Shown in pieces: positions 36,313 through 48,426 of a DNA stretch of 64,000 bases; the stretch's first letter is position 1, and every line of letters begins with the position of its first letter. The stretch comes from Andrena cerasifolii. Taxonomy: Eukaryota > Arthropoda > Insecta > Hymenoptera > Andrenidae. The stretch lies in contig NC_135125.1 of the NCBI RefSeq assembly GCF_050908995.1, forward strand, positions 12,363,011-12,427,010. The letters run 5' to 3'. The notes below the pieces were generated by a model. The model made no database searches. It was given only the letters and a program-made list of their open reading frames with translations, and was not told the origin of the DNA. Both the position numbers and the translations under genes were made by a program.

Positions 36313-37450
36313 GCATCCTCGCAGGGACCAAGCCTCTTTCTCGGAACGTCCCAACTCGCAAGCACGTGTTTCCCTGCCCCACGTCCTCCCTTCGAGCCAG
36401 CTCGACTTGATTTGGCATTGTGATGCAAATTTCACCGCGGATTCGTACACGCGAGGATACCTCTCCAGCGAAGAAGTGCCCTCCCCCATTACCGCGGGAC
36501 TAACAACAGGATTGTCCTCGCGAACGTCTAATCGATCGATCGTGCGTCCAATTATTAATTCACCACGTGTAATCGAAGTTGTTCTCTGAGTTGGCGTACA
36601 AGGAGGGAAGATCCTTGAAGACAGATAGCAGTATCGGTAGCGATGATTGCATCGAGTGCACCCCGCTACGGATTAATCGCAGAGGGAGGTTATACGAAGG
36701 AGATGACGGAGAGCTTTCCCCGAGGATGGGGTTATTGACCAGCGTCGGAGTTCAGTGGATCCTCGGTGCAAATCCTCGCATTTGAATCTGGGCGTGCGGG
36801 GAGCGTGCGTGCGCGAGAGCCTGGCTTAATATTTGAATAAAGCGCGTAGGTTTGACCCGGCCGAATCAACGGCGTATCGGCCCAGCCATAATCAGGCGAC
36901 ATTGTGCGCCGTAGATTATGGGGTAGAGAGAGCTCCGCGCGGCGACACGGTCCGCCAGCTCCACGAATGCATAAGTAATGGAGTTACGAGGCGACTCATC
37001 CTCCCGACGCCGAGAGTGCGCTTTATTGGCCGGGGCATCGCGATCCTCGCACCTGTCGACTAAATCTTCCGGCGAAACCTGGGGCAAACCCGGGGGAACC
37101 ATGGATTCCATGGAAAGTTCCCAAGGTCCGACGACTCCGCGCCGAACCACGGCAGGTATCGTTTAGAAAAGAGAAACTCCGGACTCGAAAACACGGTCCA
37201 CGATCGTGCGCGATAACAATTGGCGTGGAAGCGCGATAAACGGACATAACGGTGCGCGGCTGGATCGTTTAAATCATGCCTCTGATATTCTAGGCTAGCC
37301 GAGAGCCGGTGGAGAGTGCGTGCGCGTTTATCTCGCGCATCAAAGTGAACGCGCTCGCGAGGAAGACATCGGCGCACAAAAGCGCATATTTCATACAAAT
37401 CAGTTTACGAGCGGACGGATTTAAATGGGAGAAGGGTGGCGCAGGGAGAA
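36313..37450. other. Mostly non-genic stretch with a weak exon candidate
   Basis: At 37101 an ATG sits in a full Kozak context (ACCATGG) and heads a short frame MDSMESSQGPTTPRR that meets CAG/GTATCG at 37155/37156. The donor is weak after +3 and the frame stops at 37166, so I only note it. The plus frame 36579-36785 has a protein-like acidic composition but no ATG and a poor acceptor. Confidence 0.3.
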
Positions 37451-38280
37451 AGTAAGGGAGAGTGGGGTAAACACGAACGCGGGGTAATCGCGAATACGAT
37501 GGTTACGGCGTTTTAATAAATAAAAACGATGTTCCCTCTACACTAGCTAATAGTTTAGGTCGTATCCAACGCCGGGCAGAAAGTAATAAATAAGATAAAC
37601 ACAATTTATTATTTTCATCATGCTTCAAGTAACATTTTGTCCATTTTTAATTGCATGTAATTACTGTTGAATTAACGATACAATTGTTTTTTTTAAGCTG
37701 AAATAAAACACTTTTTTACCAACATTTTGTGACCAAGGCGTTGCTTGAATCATGATTCCAACCTCTGAAATAAATTATTTTTTATTTTTTGATGTCGTCG
37801 GTCATTTGCAAACAAATCGGATGGGGTAATCTCGAGCCTACAAAAGGGATTTTTGAATTTTCATTACAGGCTGAAAGAAAAATTTAAAAAACGACCTTTA
37901 CTATTTTTTCGATATTCCAACCAATTGCAATTTTTTTCTAACGCACAAGAAGAGGAATTTGAAAAATACATTAGGTATAGGTTGTAGCAACATTTTTTAT
38001 GGGTTGACCATTGAAGTTGCGCTTTCTGTGCAACTTCTGCGATATTTAGCACTCTGTTCGTGATTACCCCACGGCTGTCGAGTAATCACCAACACCAAGG
38101 GTTTTGCTTTTTCACTATAAACTTGATTTGTATTATAATTTCTCAAAATTTCGCAACAGTACTTTATAGTCGAATAGTTTAAGTACGTTTGTAAATAATA
38201 AACAAATTCATTTCTCACACAGCTTTCGTTTTGTTAGCTTTTTTCCTTAAGGGTTCGAAATTACCCCACTCTCCCTTACT
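37451..38280. mobile_element. TA-flanked inverted-repeat element, family 3 (830 bp)
   Basis: Left end AGTAAGGGAGAGTGGGGTAA and right end the exact 20-bp inverse. The likely boundary is the TA inside each end. The phrase GGGGTAATC recurs in inverse near 38062, so the subterminal region is partly palindromic too. The AT-rich interior has no open frame above 80 codons. Only one copy in the window; non-autonomous. Confidence 0.85.
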
Positions 38281-39074
38281 CGTGAATCGTCGGATCGCGG
38301 TCGTAAATAGAATCGTAGGGAACGTCCGACAACGAGACTCGCCCGATGCGAACGGGCATCGATCGGTATCGAGGTCCCACTCTCGCCAAACATCGCGGCG
38401 CTCCGCGTTACAATTTCGATCCCCCTGTGCGCGCGTATGCAAAAGCACGGACGGGAGAACACCTCCGGCCCGCGGTGTTCACGTACGCTGGCGATCGGTG
38501 TGCGCACACCCCGCGCCGTGTACGTACAAGCGCCGACAACGCGGTACGTGTACACGGATGCTGACCGAGGCAGCATGTCCCGAGATAAATCTCGGCGACG
38601 GTGATATTGCGCGCGCACGGCGACTACCCGCGGTGGATCGTTCGCGCGATCGATGGATCATCGATCGGTACACTCTGTGGGCCAGCGGGAGGGTGGAGCA
38701 ACCAGCGAGATCGTGGAACGCTCGGCGCTGTACCACCGCGCCACGCGCTTACGTCCGCGAACACGCTCCTCTCTGTCTGCCCGGGGATTATATTGGACTG
38801 CGCGGATCGGCACGTGTCCGATGTAATAATGGCGATAACGGGCATCATCGTCGGCCAGCCGAGGGACTTGGACCACCACTGGGGGGCGTCCAGGTTAAGA
38901 GAGCTGGTGGCTTTCTGGCGAAACTGCCGCTTTCGCGTAAAAGTATCACGGCTGACCGGTGCTGGTGAATTCTGAACGCCTCGCGGTGCTTGGCATGCGT
39001 CGGATTCGCTGGACACGCGCTCGCGAATCGACAATTCTTTGGAAAATAAGGTGGACTGATGGGGCAGTTTGAAG
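38281..39074. other. GC-rich non-genic stretch
   Basis: CpG-rich with a 245-codon frame (38231-38968) that starts inside the preceding transposon, which argues against coding. Opposing frames cover the same bases. Confidence 0.45.
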
Positions 39075-40052
39075 TAGAGGAAGTGCAGCATATTTGGAAT
39101 ACTGTTGGTAATTTGAAATACAGAATTATCTAATAAACTACAAACGCTATCTAATTTGTAACACCGTAGATAATAGGGGATAATGACCTGTTAACTAATG
39201 ACATTTGTGGGTGAATCGCCATTTTAACATTTTCGACTTAGTCTGCGGAATAATAAAACGTGACTTTGCAAAACTTTTTCAGCAAGTATTCAATTGTTCC
39301 AATCATGGTTAAAATTTGTCGAAACTTTAGAGTTAAACACTTAATCTACTGATCTGCATGTTCCCTCTATGGTTGCCTGTCTGTTTTGCGATAATTTCGA
39401 GAATACAAAGTGTGGCATGAAATTTTGCAGGCGTGCGTAGTTTAGATGACAATATAAAATTATGAAAAATAACCCCAAGTGGTTTAAAAAATTACCCAGT
39501 CATCAATAAATATAACCCATAACCAGAAATCCAAACGACTTGAAATCAGCCTATCACCACAAATAAAACTTAGACACTAAAAGTTAGTAATAAAAAAAAA
39601 ATATAAAAAATTTAAGTTAAACGATTTTATTTAAAATACACTAAATTTTTTAGTTGTTACTGAATTTTAAATAAAATCATTTGACTTAAATATTACTTTT
39701 TATCTATTTTATTTACCTAATTTCCTATATTGTGATTATTCAGGCTGATTAGATCATAAAAGAAAATAATTTTATTATCTACATGTTTTTTTTAAGTTTA
39801 TAAAGTGAAGGTAAATTGGAATAGCGATATTCCAAATTACCTGCACCTTAACGAAATCGATACTTCCTGTCATTTTTCATTTAGATCAAAGTTTTAGTTA
39901 CTTTTTGTTTTTTATTATTCCTGAGAGTTTAAAATATAAAAGTTTATTAGTTTTCCTAAAATATTATGCAGTTTTACTTGTTCCCGTCCTCTGCTGTAAT
40001 TTTGTATTCCTCTTAAACAAACTGCTCTTCCAAATATACTGCACTTTCTCTA
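39075..40052. mobile_element. Inverted-repeat element with TA ends, family 5 (about 978 bp)
   Basis: The left arm begins TAGAGGAAGTGCAGCATATT and the right arm is the inverse of TAGAGAAAGTGCAGTATATT; 24 of 26 bases match. Internally, 39799-39847 is a strong hairpin with a 22-23-bp stem, whose arms again read GTGCAGGTAATTTGGAATA. A further imperfect foldback spans 39543-39755. The interior is very AT-rich with no coding capacity. The TA boundaries are inferred because the TIR similarity stops there. Confidence 0.65.
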
Positions 40053-42254
40053 CCCAGTTTGAAAGTTTTGGGTCATATTTGCCGTTGTGGGGAAGAACAG
40101 ACCGTGGATTTGTCTACGGCGATGAACTGCGAGATGAGGGTAGATAGATTATAGGCAAGTTCATTGAGATTCCTGGGCTCCCTAATGATCGGATCATCTG
40201 GCTCGCCGGACGAAGAGCGCGGCGAGGGTAGAGAGACGCGTACGCGCGTCGCGGTTGGGCGCGAAAGGAGAATACCACGTTCCTCGTAGGTGTTTGCAAA
40301 CAATGGCAGGGAATCATCTACGAGCGATTTCGACATGTGGATGGAACGACGCTTGTAATACGACGCGAGCAGGGTGTGTCGCAAATGAGCATACGGCTGG
40401 AGCAGAATGAAAAAGAAACCCGAGAGAAGAATCGAGGCTCCTCTGCGCTACACAACAATCCCTTCGAGCATACTCCAAAAAGCGCGTGTAATCCGAAATT
40501 TATCGAGATCGAAACCAAGAGGAAGAAGGAACGAAAGTGACCAATATCGTGGAACGAGCAGCAGCGAAACGGGAGAGGAAGCGACGAAATTGCGAGGAGG
40601 AGGAAGAGAAAGCTGCTCGTCGAGGAAGAGAGAGCCTCCGCTCCGGCGAATAATCGCTGGCTGGGGCAGCGAGGAAAAGGGCGAAGAGAGAAGAGGAGCA
40701 CGTGGAAGAGGGACGATAACGTATCGGTCGTAACGCGTTAAATGAAATGGCCCAGTCGCTGCATGAAGAGGAGGCTTGTGTTCCAGGAAATATGAATGGC
40801 GCGGATAGGCATGCTCGTTACTTCCCTTCGCCGTCCCCTTGGCATCTCGTCCCCCGGGTCCGTTCGACCGGCGAACGCCCGCGAATATGTATCGTCTGCG
40901 TGCGTGCCGGCCCACGCGAAACAGACGCAGCCACCGGCGTCTAGATATACGACGCGACAATGAATCAGAACCGGAACCTTCGGCATTCCCGAGGGCCGTA
41001 TTCTCCGTGGAACAAGGTCCTGTCTGCACCGGTGAACACCGTCTGACGCGCCAACGCGTCACTCAACCCATTAATCGTTAACCATTAGCCCCATTAACGC
41101 GTTTACCACCGCGTCAGATTCACTCCGGTTCAATTAACCCGAGCGCCATGCTTCTAGAGCTTAACAATGATATTAATCAACCCAGACTGTCAGCGCTAAT
41201 GACTTTTGTAAAATATTCAACAAGCCTCCCTGATCTACAAGCTAACTTAAATAGATCTAGGCTCCGTCCTATACTCTCTCTTCCTTTTCCCATGCAACAA
41301 GTGCTGTTCCACTAAAAGAATCGAGTGTCGCTCGTTCTCAAGTGCGCCGTGCTTAGATCACCCTCCGCGCAGCCGCGCCCCGTTTTAATTACCGATTATC
41401 TGTATCTGGTATCGGTTCGGAGATGCTCGTTCCTCGGTCCCCTGGAGAAGCTAGAATCGTTTACGAATCATTGCCCCCTCCTAGTACGTGGCTATCGATG
41501 CGTTTGCAACAGAGACAGGGGATGTAATATAAAGGCAACAGTGCCATGCTCCTAGGTAGCCCCGATCTAATCCACCCGATCGAATTAAAGCCAACGAAGA
41601 CTTCATTCTCCGTTTCCGGTGTGGACGCGACGAGAGCAAAGCTAGGACGCTCCTATCTCGTCAATTAGCGTAATTCGAATTAACCATGTCCCGCGGTGCG
41701 ATCGAGGATCGCGATCGTTTGTACCGAGACCGGGGAGAGGGCAGAGAGGCTTGCAAGACTAGATCGGCGCTAGTACGCTCTTGGGCAACCGTACACGATC
41801 CAGATATCGATCGATTTTATCGAGTCCGAGGCAGGCTCCCCGGCCGAGGCTGCACCCGCGGCAGAAATCGATGGCATTCATTGCGTAACGAGCCACTTAC
41901 TGCAAATCAAACTAATAGCCAATAAAGTAGACCGTCTAAAATCGTCTCGAGCCGCGCTTGGATCCACCCGGACAATTTAATCGGCTCCCTCGATCGCGGC
42001 CTTCCTAATGGCGCGATGGATCCAACGCGCAACCATCGGCACATTTACATTCGACCGATTTCGGATCGTATCTCTCAAAATTCTACTTAATTGCTCCCTC
42101 CCTTCTATTCTCGCGATAAACGTCCCTCGAGCTTCCGATTGTCAGCTAGTTCCATCATCGAGTTACTGAACTGTTTAGTTTGCAACTTGAAGGATCCTAT
42201 CATAAAAAAATTATGATTTTATCCAAACACTATATTTTTTCCTGTACTCGCACA
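40053..42254. other. Non-genic stretch, purine-rich in part
   Basis: From about 40380 to 40720 the plus strand is strongly purine-rich, which makes the opposing minus frame Ser/Leu/Phe-rich. No gene, RNA or repeat boundary seen elsewhere. Confidence 0.4.
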
Positions 42255-42255
42255 C

Positions 42256-42697
42256 TTACAAAGAAAGATCCTGAACCAGGAAATTCATAAAATTCTGAGA
42301 CTTTGCGAATACGTAGGGGATTTCCTTCTGATTACAACGCAACTTTTCTTTGCTCCCCAAATTCACTCTAAGGGGGTGAAGTTGACCCCTTAAATTCTGG
42401 ATATTTTCCGATTTTGTGTTATAACTCGCGAACTTTAAGATCTGCAAGCTACCAAATTATAGTCCTGATTAAAAGAAGTAACTTTTATCTTGAAACTTTT
42501 TTCCATCTCTTACAGATTGCGAGTTACAAAATAAAATCGGGAAATAGCCGAATTTTCAGGGGTTAAAATTTCACCCCCTTATTGTGAATTTGGGCAGCAA
42601 ACAAAAATTGCGTTGTAATCAGGAGGAAATCCCCTACGTATTCACGATGTTTCAGATTTTTTTTAAATTTCGGGTTCGGGATCTTCCCTTGTTAGCC
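42256..42697. mobile_element. Foldback element (family FB), copy 2 (about 442 bp)
   Basis: The left terminus CTTACAAAGAAAGATCCTGA pairs with the right terminus, whose inverse is CTAACAAGGGAAGATCCCGA. The arms continue through TACGTAGGGGATTTCC and CCCAAATTCACTCTAAGG. The loop carries TTATAACTCGCGAAC near 42418, shared with the elements at 14.5 kb and 44.4 kb. No target duplication found and no coding capacity. Confidence 0.75.
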
Positions 42698-42699
42698 TG

Positions 42700-44377
42700 T
42701 TTTTAATAAACTACCTCTTCATTTTCCTGAAACACTGGTCCCCTCAGAACGTTTGCCACCTGAGCCTTCTCCCTTAAGTTCCCCATTGGTTTGCAAGGCT
42801 GTGAGCAACGCGCGCAAGATGTCATCGATATACGCAGAGTGCGTCTCAAAGGTAATTATTGCCCCGACGTGGGTGCGTGCCCGTTAGAAAAACGCACCAT
42901 CACGCGCCCCATTCTTTCGTTGCCGAGGAGATACCATCTCCTCCAGGTGTGCTCCCATAATTCAATTCCCCGGTCTCCCACAGGTTTCGTGCGAAACTCC
43001 TCGCTGCCCGTAACCGCGTCGTGCTTTCCTCGATATTCTCCTCGCGCGGTGCATAATGCTGGAGTCATCCCGTGGAACGCCGAGCGGATCGATCTTACCG
43101 AGTATCGATTACACGCGCGCCAATACGCTCCGACCAATCGTGTGCAATTGACCGAGCGTGCATCGGTAGCCTTCGATGTTTATTGCTACGGTTCAGCTCG
43201 AGTATGCGACGCGAGGATGCGCTCGATAGACTTGAGCAGCTTTATTCATTCCCGATACACCTTGAAGACCGTCGAGTCGCTTTCCTTATTAGCGGATGCT
43301 AATCGTAGATACACTAACACGATACAAAACACACCTCTACTCGAAAACTCAAAGAGACACCCGTGCATCGAAGAGTAAAAGCGCCGGGTGTGCCACTTTT
43401 CCGCGAAAGAGGCTCCCGCAAACGAAACAGCGGATCGTCGGAGCGCCAGGTGGTTTCTCCCAAACGGAGAGAACAATGGCTGTGGAAGGGTCAGTAACAG
43501 TGGCACGGAATGGTGGAAAAAGGATCGCGAGTCACCGTTCTACTCGTTAATGCAGTGAAAACGAGGTCTTAACGACCTCGACATTAAGTCGTGTCCCGGT
43601 CCCCCCGTGTACCCATGTTCTAGCATGATTGTCGGCGGTGTCAAAGGTCCCCGACCCGCGGAGCACGGGGTTCGGCTTAAATGGAGAATTAACGTCGACC
43701 CGCGAAGAGGAGCGACTGAAAGCGACTCAGCTAGAGAAATCGAGCTCGCGCCCAGTTATCGTGTCTTCCGTTAACCTCCTACCCCCGTGTCCCCTTTGTG
43801 ATCCAATCATTTCGATCGTTTTTGCCCTCTTCGCTTTTAAACTCTCCCGCGAACTCACCGACCCGGCCCGCGGGCGATTCTATCCCCGGTTTCGAGGCAG
43901 ACGCTGGCTCGGACGCGGCAACGGAACCGGACGAGCAAAAACGTGGTCTAATAGCGGGCTCGCGTGTCGACGGTGTCAATGGGAAATCGTCGGCCCGCGT
44001 TCGAGGATCGTCCTGGTAATTGACGATTCTACGCAGGGAGCGTTCGGCTGGACATAAGGACGGTTAAGTCTCGTAAAACGCAGTCTCAATTAACGGGGAA
44101 CGCGATCGCGAGGAATTAATGCCGCGCGCTTTTTCTCTCCGTTTCCCGCCACTTAATCAGTCCCAATAAAACATTTTTCTGCGGCCTGTGAAAGGAACTT
44201 CGACCGACGATCCGAGCATTTACCCTCACGATTCCGTGTGTATATCTTAATTAACGTTTGTTTAATCGGTCGACTGGTTTGCGCACTATTAATCGACGTC
44301 GCGACAGGGGATTATATATTTTCGCTTTGGGGACCGTGGTGCGCGAAATTCTCGGCAGGATGACGCTTTTCGGAACC
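42700..44377. other. GC-rich non-genic stretch
   Basis: A 195-codon plus frame (42791-43378) and a 142-codon frame (43629-44057) show no domain and lie opposite other frames. Nothing else recognised. Confidence 0.4.
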
Positions 44378-44384
44378 CTGATAG

Positions 44385-45106
44385 TCCAGTGAAATTAGGA
44401 TCTGTCGTCGGAATAAATCCCAGCAAGCTAAATTTTGGTATGAACCTTTATTTGGTCGTTTTAAACAATATGTCAAAAGTCCCCATCGATCCGACTGTCG
44501 CTAAAAATTTTACAGAGAGATGATAAAACAACAACAGTTTTTCGCGAATATCTCGTTATTTAACAGTTTTGCGACAAAAATGGTTATTATGCAATTTATA
44601 GTACAGGAAATTCTCTACAAAAAAGGTCCTATGAGTTTTTTTCGTAGGAGTAACCATTTTCATGTATGTCGGGTTACCAAGTTTCAACCCCCATACTTTT
44701 GACAAGGAAAGATCCCGAACCCTGAAATTCACAAAATTATGAAAATCTGTAAATATGTAGGGGGTGAAATTGACTCCTGAAAATCCGGTTTTTTTTCTCG
44801 ATTTTGTGTTATAACTCGCGAACCGTAAGAACTGTAAGACCTATAACTTACCAAATGATAGTTCTAATTAAAAGAAGTAACTTTTTCCTAAACTCCTTTT
44901 TTGTATCTCTTACAGTCCGCGAGTAATAAATTTCAGGGGTCAATTTCACCCCCTACATATTTACAGAGTTTCATAATTTTGTGAATTTCAGGGTCCGGGA
45001 TCTTTAAGCCCATCGGGATTTTTAACATATTGTTTAAAACGGCCAAAACTTAGCTTGGTGGGAATTATTCCGTAGATTGGGCAGATTTCCGTTTAATTTC
45101 ACTGGA
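44385..45106. mobile_element. Composite foldback element (722 bp)
   Basis: Outer arms begin TCCAGTGAAATTA and end TAATTTCACTGGA, and continue as CAAGCTAA and TTTTAAACAATATGT. CTGATAG lies directly before the left end and again two bases after the right end. Read as CYCTGATAG this is a 9-bp duplication with one mismatch, but the palindromic ends leave the exact length uncertain. Inside (about 44703-45009) sits a family FB palindrome with GATCCCGAACCCTGAAATTC arms and the TTATAACTCGCGAAC core. It may be a nested insertion or a larger relative of that family. Confidence 0.75.
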
Positions 45107-45115
45107 CTCTGATAG

Positions 45116-46505
45116 GTACGGTTTATTCCTTCTCCATGATCGCGAGACCATTGTCTCGTTACTAGGAAATACAAAAGCGAACGGAGCGGCTGTTCAGATT
45201 TCGATCTGCCCGCGAACACGTCCCGTGCGTGCTTCATACAGCGCGGACATTTGTACGTGCATTATCTGCAGCGTGCAGCCGGGCGAGATTAAATCATCGT
45301 CGGTGAAAATAGTGTCCGATTGCCGTGCTCGAGGGGACTCGAGGGGATTATTCATCGTTTTCGGAATGCTTCATCCCTTGTCCTTTTGCCACGAATCGCT
45401 CGCGCGCTTCGCGTCGCGCCACGAATTATGATTCTCCGAGGATTATTCGAATGTACGGGGCCCAACGCAGCGTTAAAGAAGGGATTAAACCCCGCCACCC
45501 TCGCCTGGCGTACTTGCAGCAAGGTTTAGTGGGACTTTGGCGCTCTAAAGTACCGGGTTTATGGGGATTTATCAAATACTCGCACTTTCCATTAATCCCG
45601 ACTGTATATTACGCTCATCAGACTTCTCCACTTTGTCTTCGAGTAATCTGAGCGGTACACGGGCAATTTACACCTCGGCGCTAGATCAATATTATGCGAG
45701 ACGCTGACGTAATACTGAGTAACGACGCAGGTTGCGAGGATCTTGTCTTTTAGAGAGAATGGAACGGCCAGAAGGAAAGCCAGGCAGCGAATGAAAGTAC
45801 GTTCTAAATGAAAGTCGAGTCAAAGGGCCCACCGAGTGTCGTGTAATGGCCGAACGTGAGGCCGACTGACCGACTGTCCGTGGAATCCCAGTCGAACAGG
45901 GAAAAAGAGAAAACGGCGGCGTCTTATCGAACGTACTAAATCTGGCTATAATTGGGACCGCGGTGTTCCTTCGGGCTGCCGGGTGCGCCACCGGAAGCGA
46001 TTTCGTTTTCCAGCTTCTGCGAGTCTAGGCCTGGGTTAGGTCGCCGTTTCTGCAACTCGCTTCCACCCGATCAGGGAAGCTCGGACTGTCGCACGCGGCT
46101 ACAGTTAATTCAGAAGACAAACAGAGTTAACGAAGCAGTCACCGGCCGGCTATTAATTAATTCGAATAATTGGATCGTATCGGGAGCAGAAGGAACGGAC
46201 ACGCCACACTTCCATGACCACGGTGGTCCTTAACGAGTAGGCGGCAGAGGAATCAGAGTCCACGAGAGAAAATTGCCACGAATTTAATTGCGATCATTAC
46301 TATGGTCACCCGCTTTCCTGACAGTTAACGATCCCGGTTCGTAACAGAGAAGATGGCCACCGGCCAACGCTTTCTTCCTCCCCCCGAGAGCCGCCGAAAC
46401 GACGGGATTGCCTTCGTTAAGGGAACGACTCGGTGGATCCAAGCGGAGATTAATATTCCAAGTGCAACGAGATGATTCATCGCGTCTAAAGTTAATAGAT
46501 GAACT
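45116..46505. other. Non-genic stretch
   Basis: Unique, mixed-composition DNA with frames up to about 108 codons and no splice or domain support. Confidence 0.4.
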
Positions 46506-46513
46506 CCGAGGAG

Positions 46514-46681
46514 CAGTGGCGCACCCAGAGGGGGTGACTTTGTAAAAAGAAAAGAAAACTGGGTTTTATTCTTTAAATAAATTTGTATAATTACCTAATG
46601 AATTTTATTGGATTTGCATTAAAAATATTTTTATCCGTTCCACTCGGCTCCCCCTAAAAATAAATCCTGAGTGCGCCACTG
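46514..46681 (+). mobile_element. hAT-like MITE, copy 2 (168 bp)
   Basis: Starts CAGTGGCGCACCCAGAGGGG and ends CTGAGTGCGCCACTG. Flanks CCGAGGAG (46506-46513) and TCGAGGAG (46682-46689) form an 8-bp duplication with one mismatch, typical of hAT. The interior ACTGGGTTTTATTCTTTAAA and the following bases match the copy at 22080-22266. No coding capacity. Confidence 0.9.
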
Positions 46682-46689
46682 TCGAGGAG

Positions 46690-48046
46690 ATTGCGAGCTC
46701 AGAAAAACAGAGAGCAACTGAAACGGGAAGAAGGAAAGGCACACCTTGCGGCGTAGCAGAACGCGCCGCGAGATTGCATCCCCTGCGCTTCCACTTGATT
46801 ATCAAGGCAATTAACACCTTCGAGCCACATTTTCGCTCGTCGTCGTTTTCTATTATTACATAAAATCTGTCGAAACAACGCAAACAGCATTTAACGCGTC
46901 GCGTTGGTAAATGGCTCCGCGCTCCCCGCGGCGTGTGTTACATTCCGGATAACGCGGCTAATGTCACGGCTGGTTTAATTATTCATACGCGTCACATCGG
47001 CGCGAGAAAACCGGCGAACAGGCCCCGCAACTTGCCACCGACCGATTCGAACGCCATTTGAGATGCAAGGAAGCCGGTGGAAGGATCGACGAGGTTGCAA
47101 ATAGCACTCGGGACGCGTGTACAGAGATCTGAACCGAGCGATCGTCTGCCCTGCAATCTGTTCGAATTATCTCGCCGGCAATCGCCGAGGATCTCCGTGG
47201 GCGCTGGCAAAAGCCACGGAGACCGGTTAATTACAGCGGAAAAATCGCGAGGTAATTAGGATAACAATCGAAACGCGTCAAAACTTCCTGCCTGCGCAAC
47301 GGGCATAATACCACTCGGTCCTGGTTCGCGATTAATTCCTTTTTCTTCTTCCCATCCTCTCGACCGATTCAATTTACATCTGGGCGAGATGCTCCCAGCG
47401 GTGGATCTAGCCATCTTCTAGGAAGGATCAAGGACAGCAGGTAACGGCCAGCGGATCAGAAGAATGTCACGGTCAAAACGTTTTCAAACCACTCGCCTTT
47501 TTTTTCGCCGTCAACAAGACTCGTTTTTTCCACGAACTCCTGTGCCCCGGAGGATGTGTCGTAACTCCTTGGCCCCGAGGAACGCCGGGGGATGGAAAAA
47601 GGAGTAGCTCGAGATCGGAGAACCGAGAGAGAACAAGCTGGGCTCTCTCGTAAAGAACGAAACCGATGGGCGAACACCCCCGTCGCGATTTTCATACACA
47701 CTATTAGCATCTGTTTTTCTGGCTCGTCTTTTCGTGGCCGTCTGGACAATGGCGAACCCCCGCGGCGCTCCGGCTCATTTCAGCGACAGAAAGCGACTCG
47801 GATTTTCGGCGAAAGCGCGAGCCGGCGACAACCGCGCTGATGCACCGGGAATAATTAATCTTGATTCGCGATATAAGCATTCGCGACTGACGATTCTAAG
47901 AGGCATCCGGGAATCCCACGGTCAGAGTATCGGTTTGATCAGTGATAATGATAATTTCCTTGTAAACAGACGTGCGCGCGAAGAGACGTCTCGACGAATT
48001 TCAAGTAAATATTGCCGAGTGCTCGACGCTTGGAAGTTTTGTAAAA
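46690..48046. other. GC-rich non-genic stretch
   Basis: No supported gene or repeat boundary; several opposing frames around 100 codons. Confidence 0.4.
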
Positions 48047-48426
48047 TAAGGCGAATGTCCCAATTTCTGCTCATTTAAGAGATAACTCTTCACAAAGAAG
48101 GTGTAAAAAAATTGTTTGTGATCAAGATTTGCAGAGTAATTGACTAATTCTTTAATAATAAATCAACCAATTCAAAAACTATTTAAGAAAGATATTTCAA
48201 GACTGTTAACTATTAGTAATTTCTAATTAAATATATAATGCTCTAAATGTCCGTATTTCCTCTCATGAAAAATAGCGATGTATGTATTGCGACACTCGCG
48301 TAAATGTTTAAATAGTTTAGAATTATTTTGTTGCAACTATAGTACAACCGCAACGCATATAATAATAAGAAAAATGCGACATGATCAGAAATGGGGAGGC
48401 GAGCAGAAATTGTGACATTCACCTTA
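48047..48426 (-). mobile_element. TA-flanked inverted-repeat element, family 4 copy 2 (380 bp)
   Basis: Left end TAAGGCGAATGTCCCAATTT and right end AATTGTGACATTCACCTTA. Inverted relative to 22716-23143; the two align through GTTGCAACAAAATAATTCTAA and the terminal regions, and copy 2 lacks about 50 bp of the middle. TA at both ends. No coding capacity. Confidence 0.85.

Noticed and set aside
36579..36785. Plus-strand exon with an acidic, protein-like stretch
   Set aside because: No ATG, a stop shortly upstream, a weak polypyrimidine tract before the only usable AG and no good donor.
38231..38968. 245-codon plus frame
   Set aside because: Begins inside the 37451-38280 transposon and runs into unrelated CpG-rich DNA, so it joins two unlike sequences.
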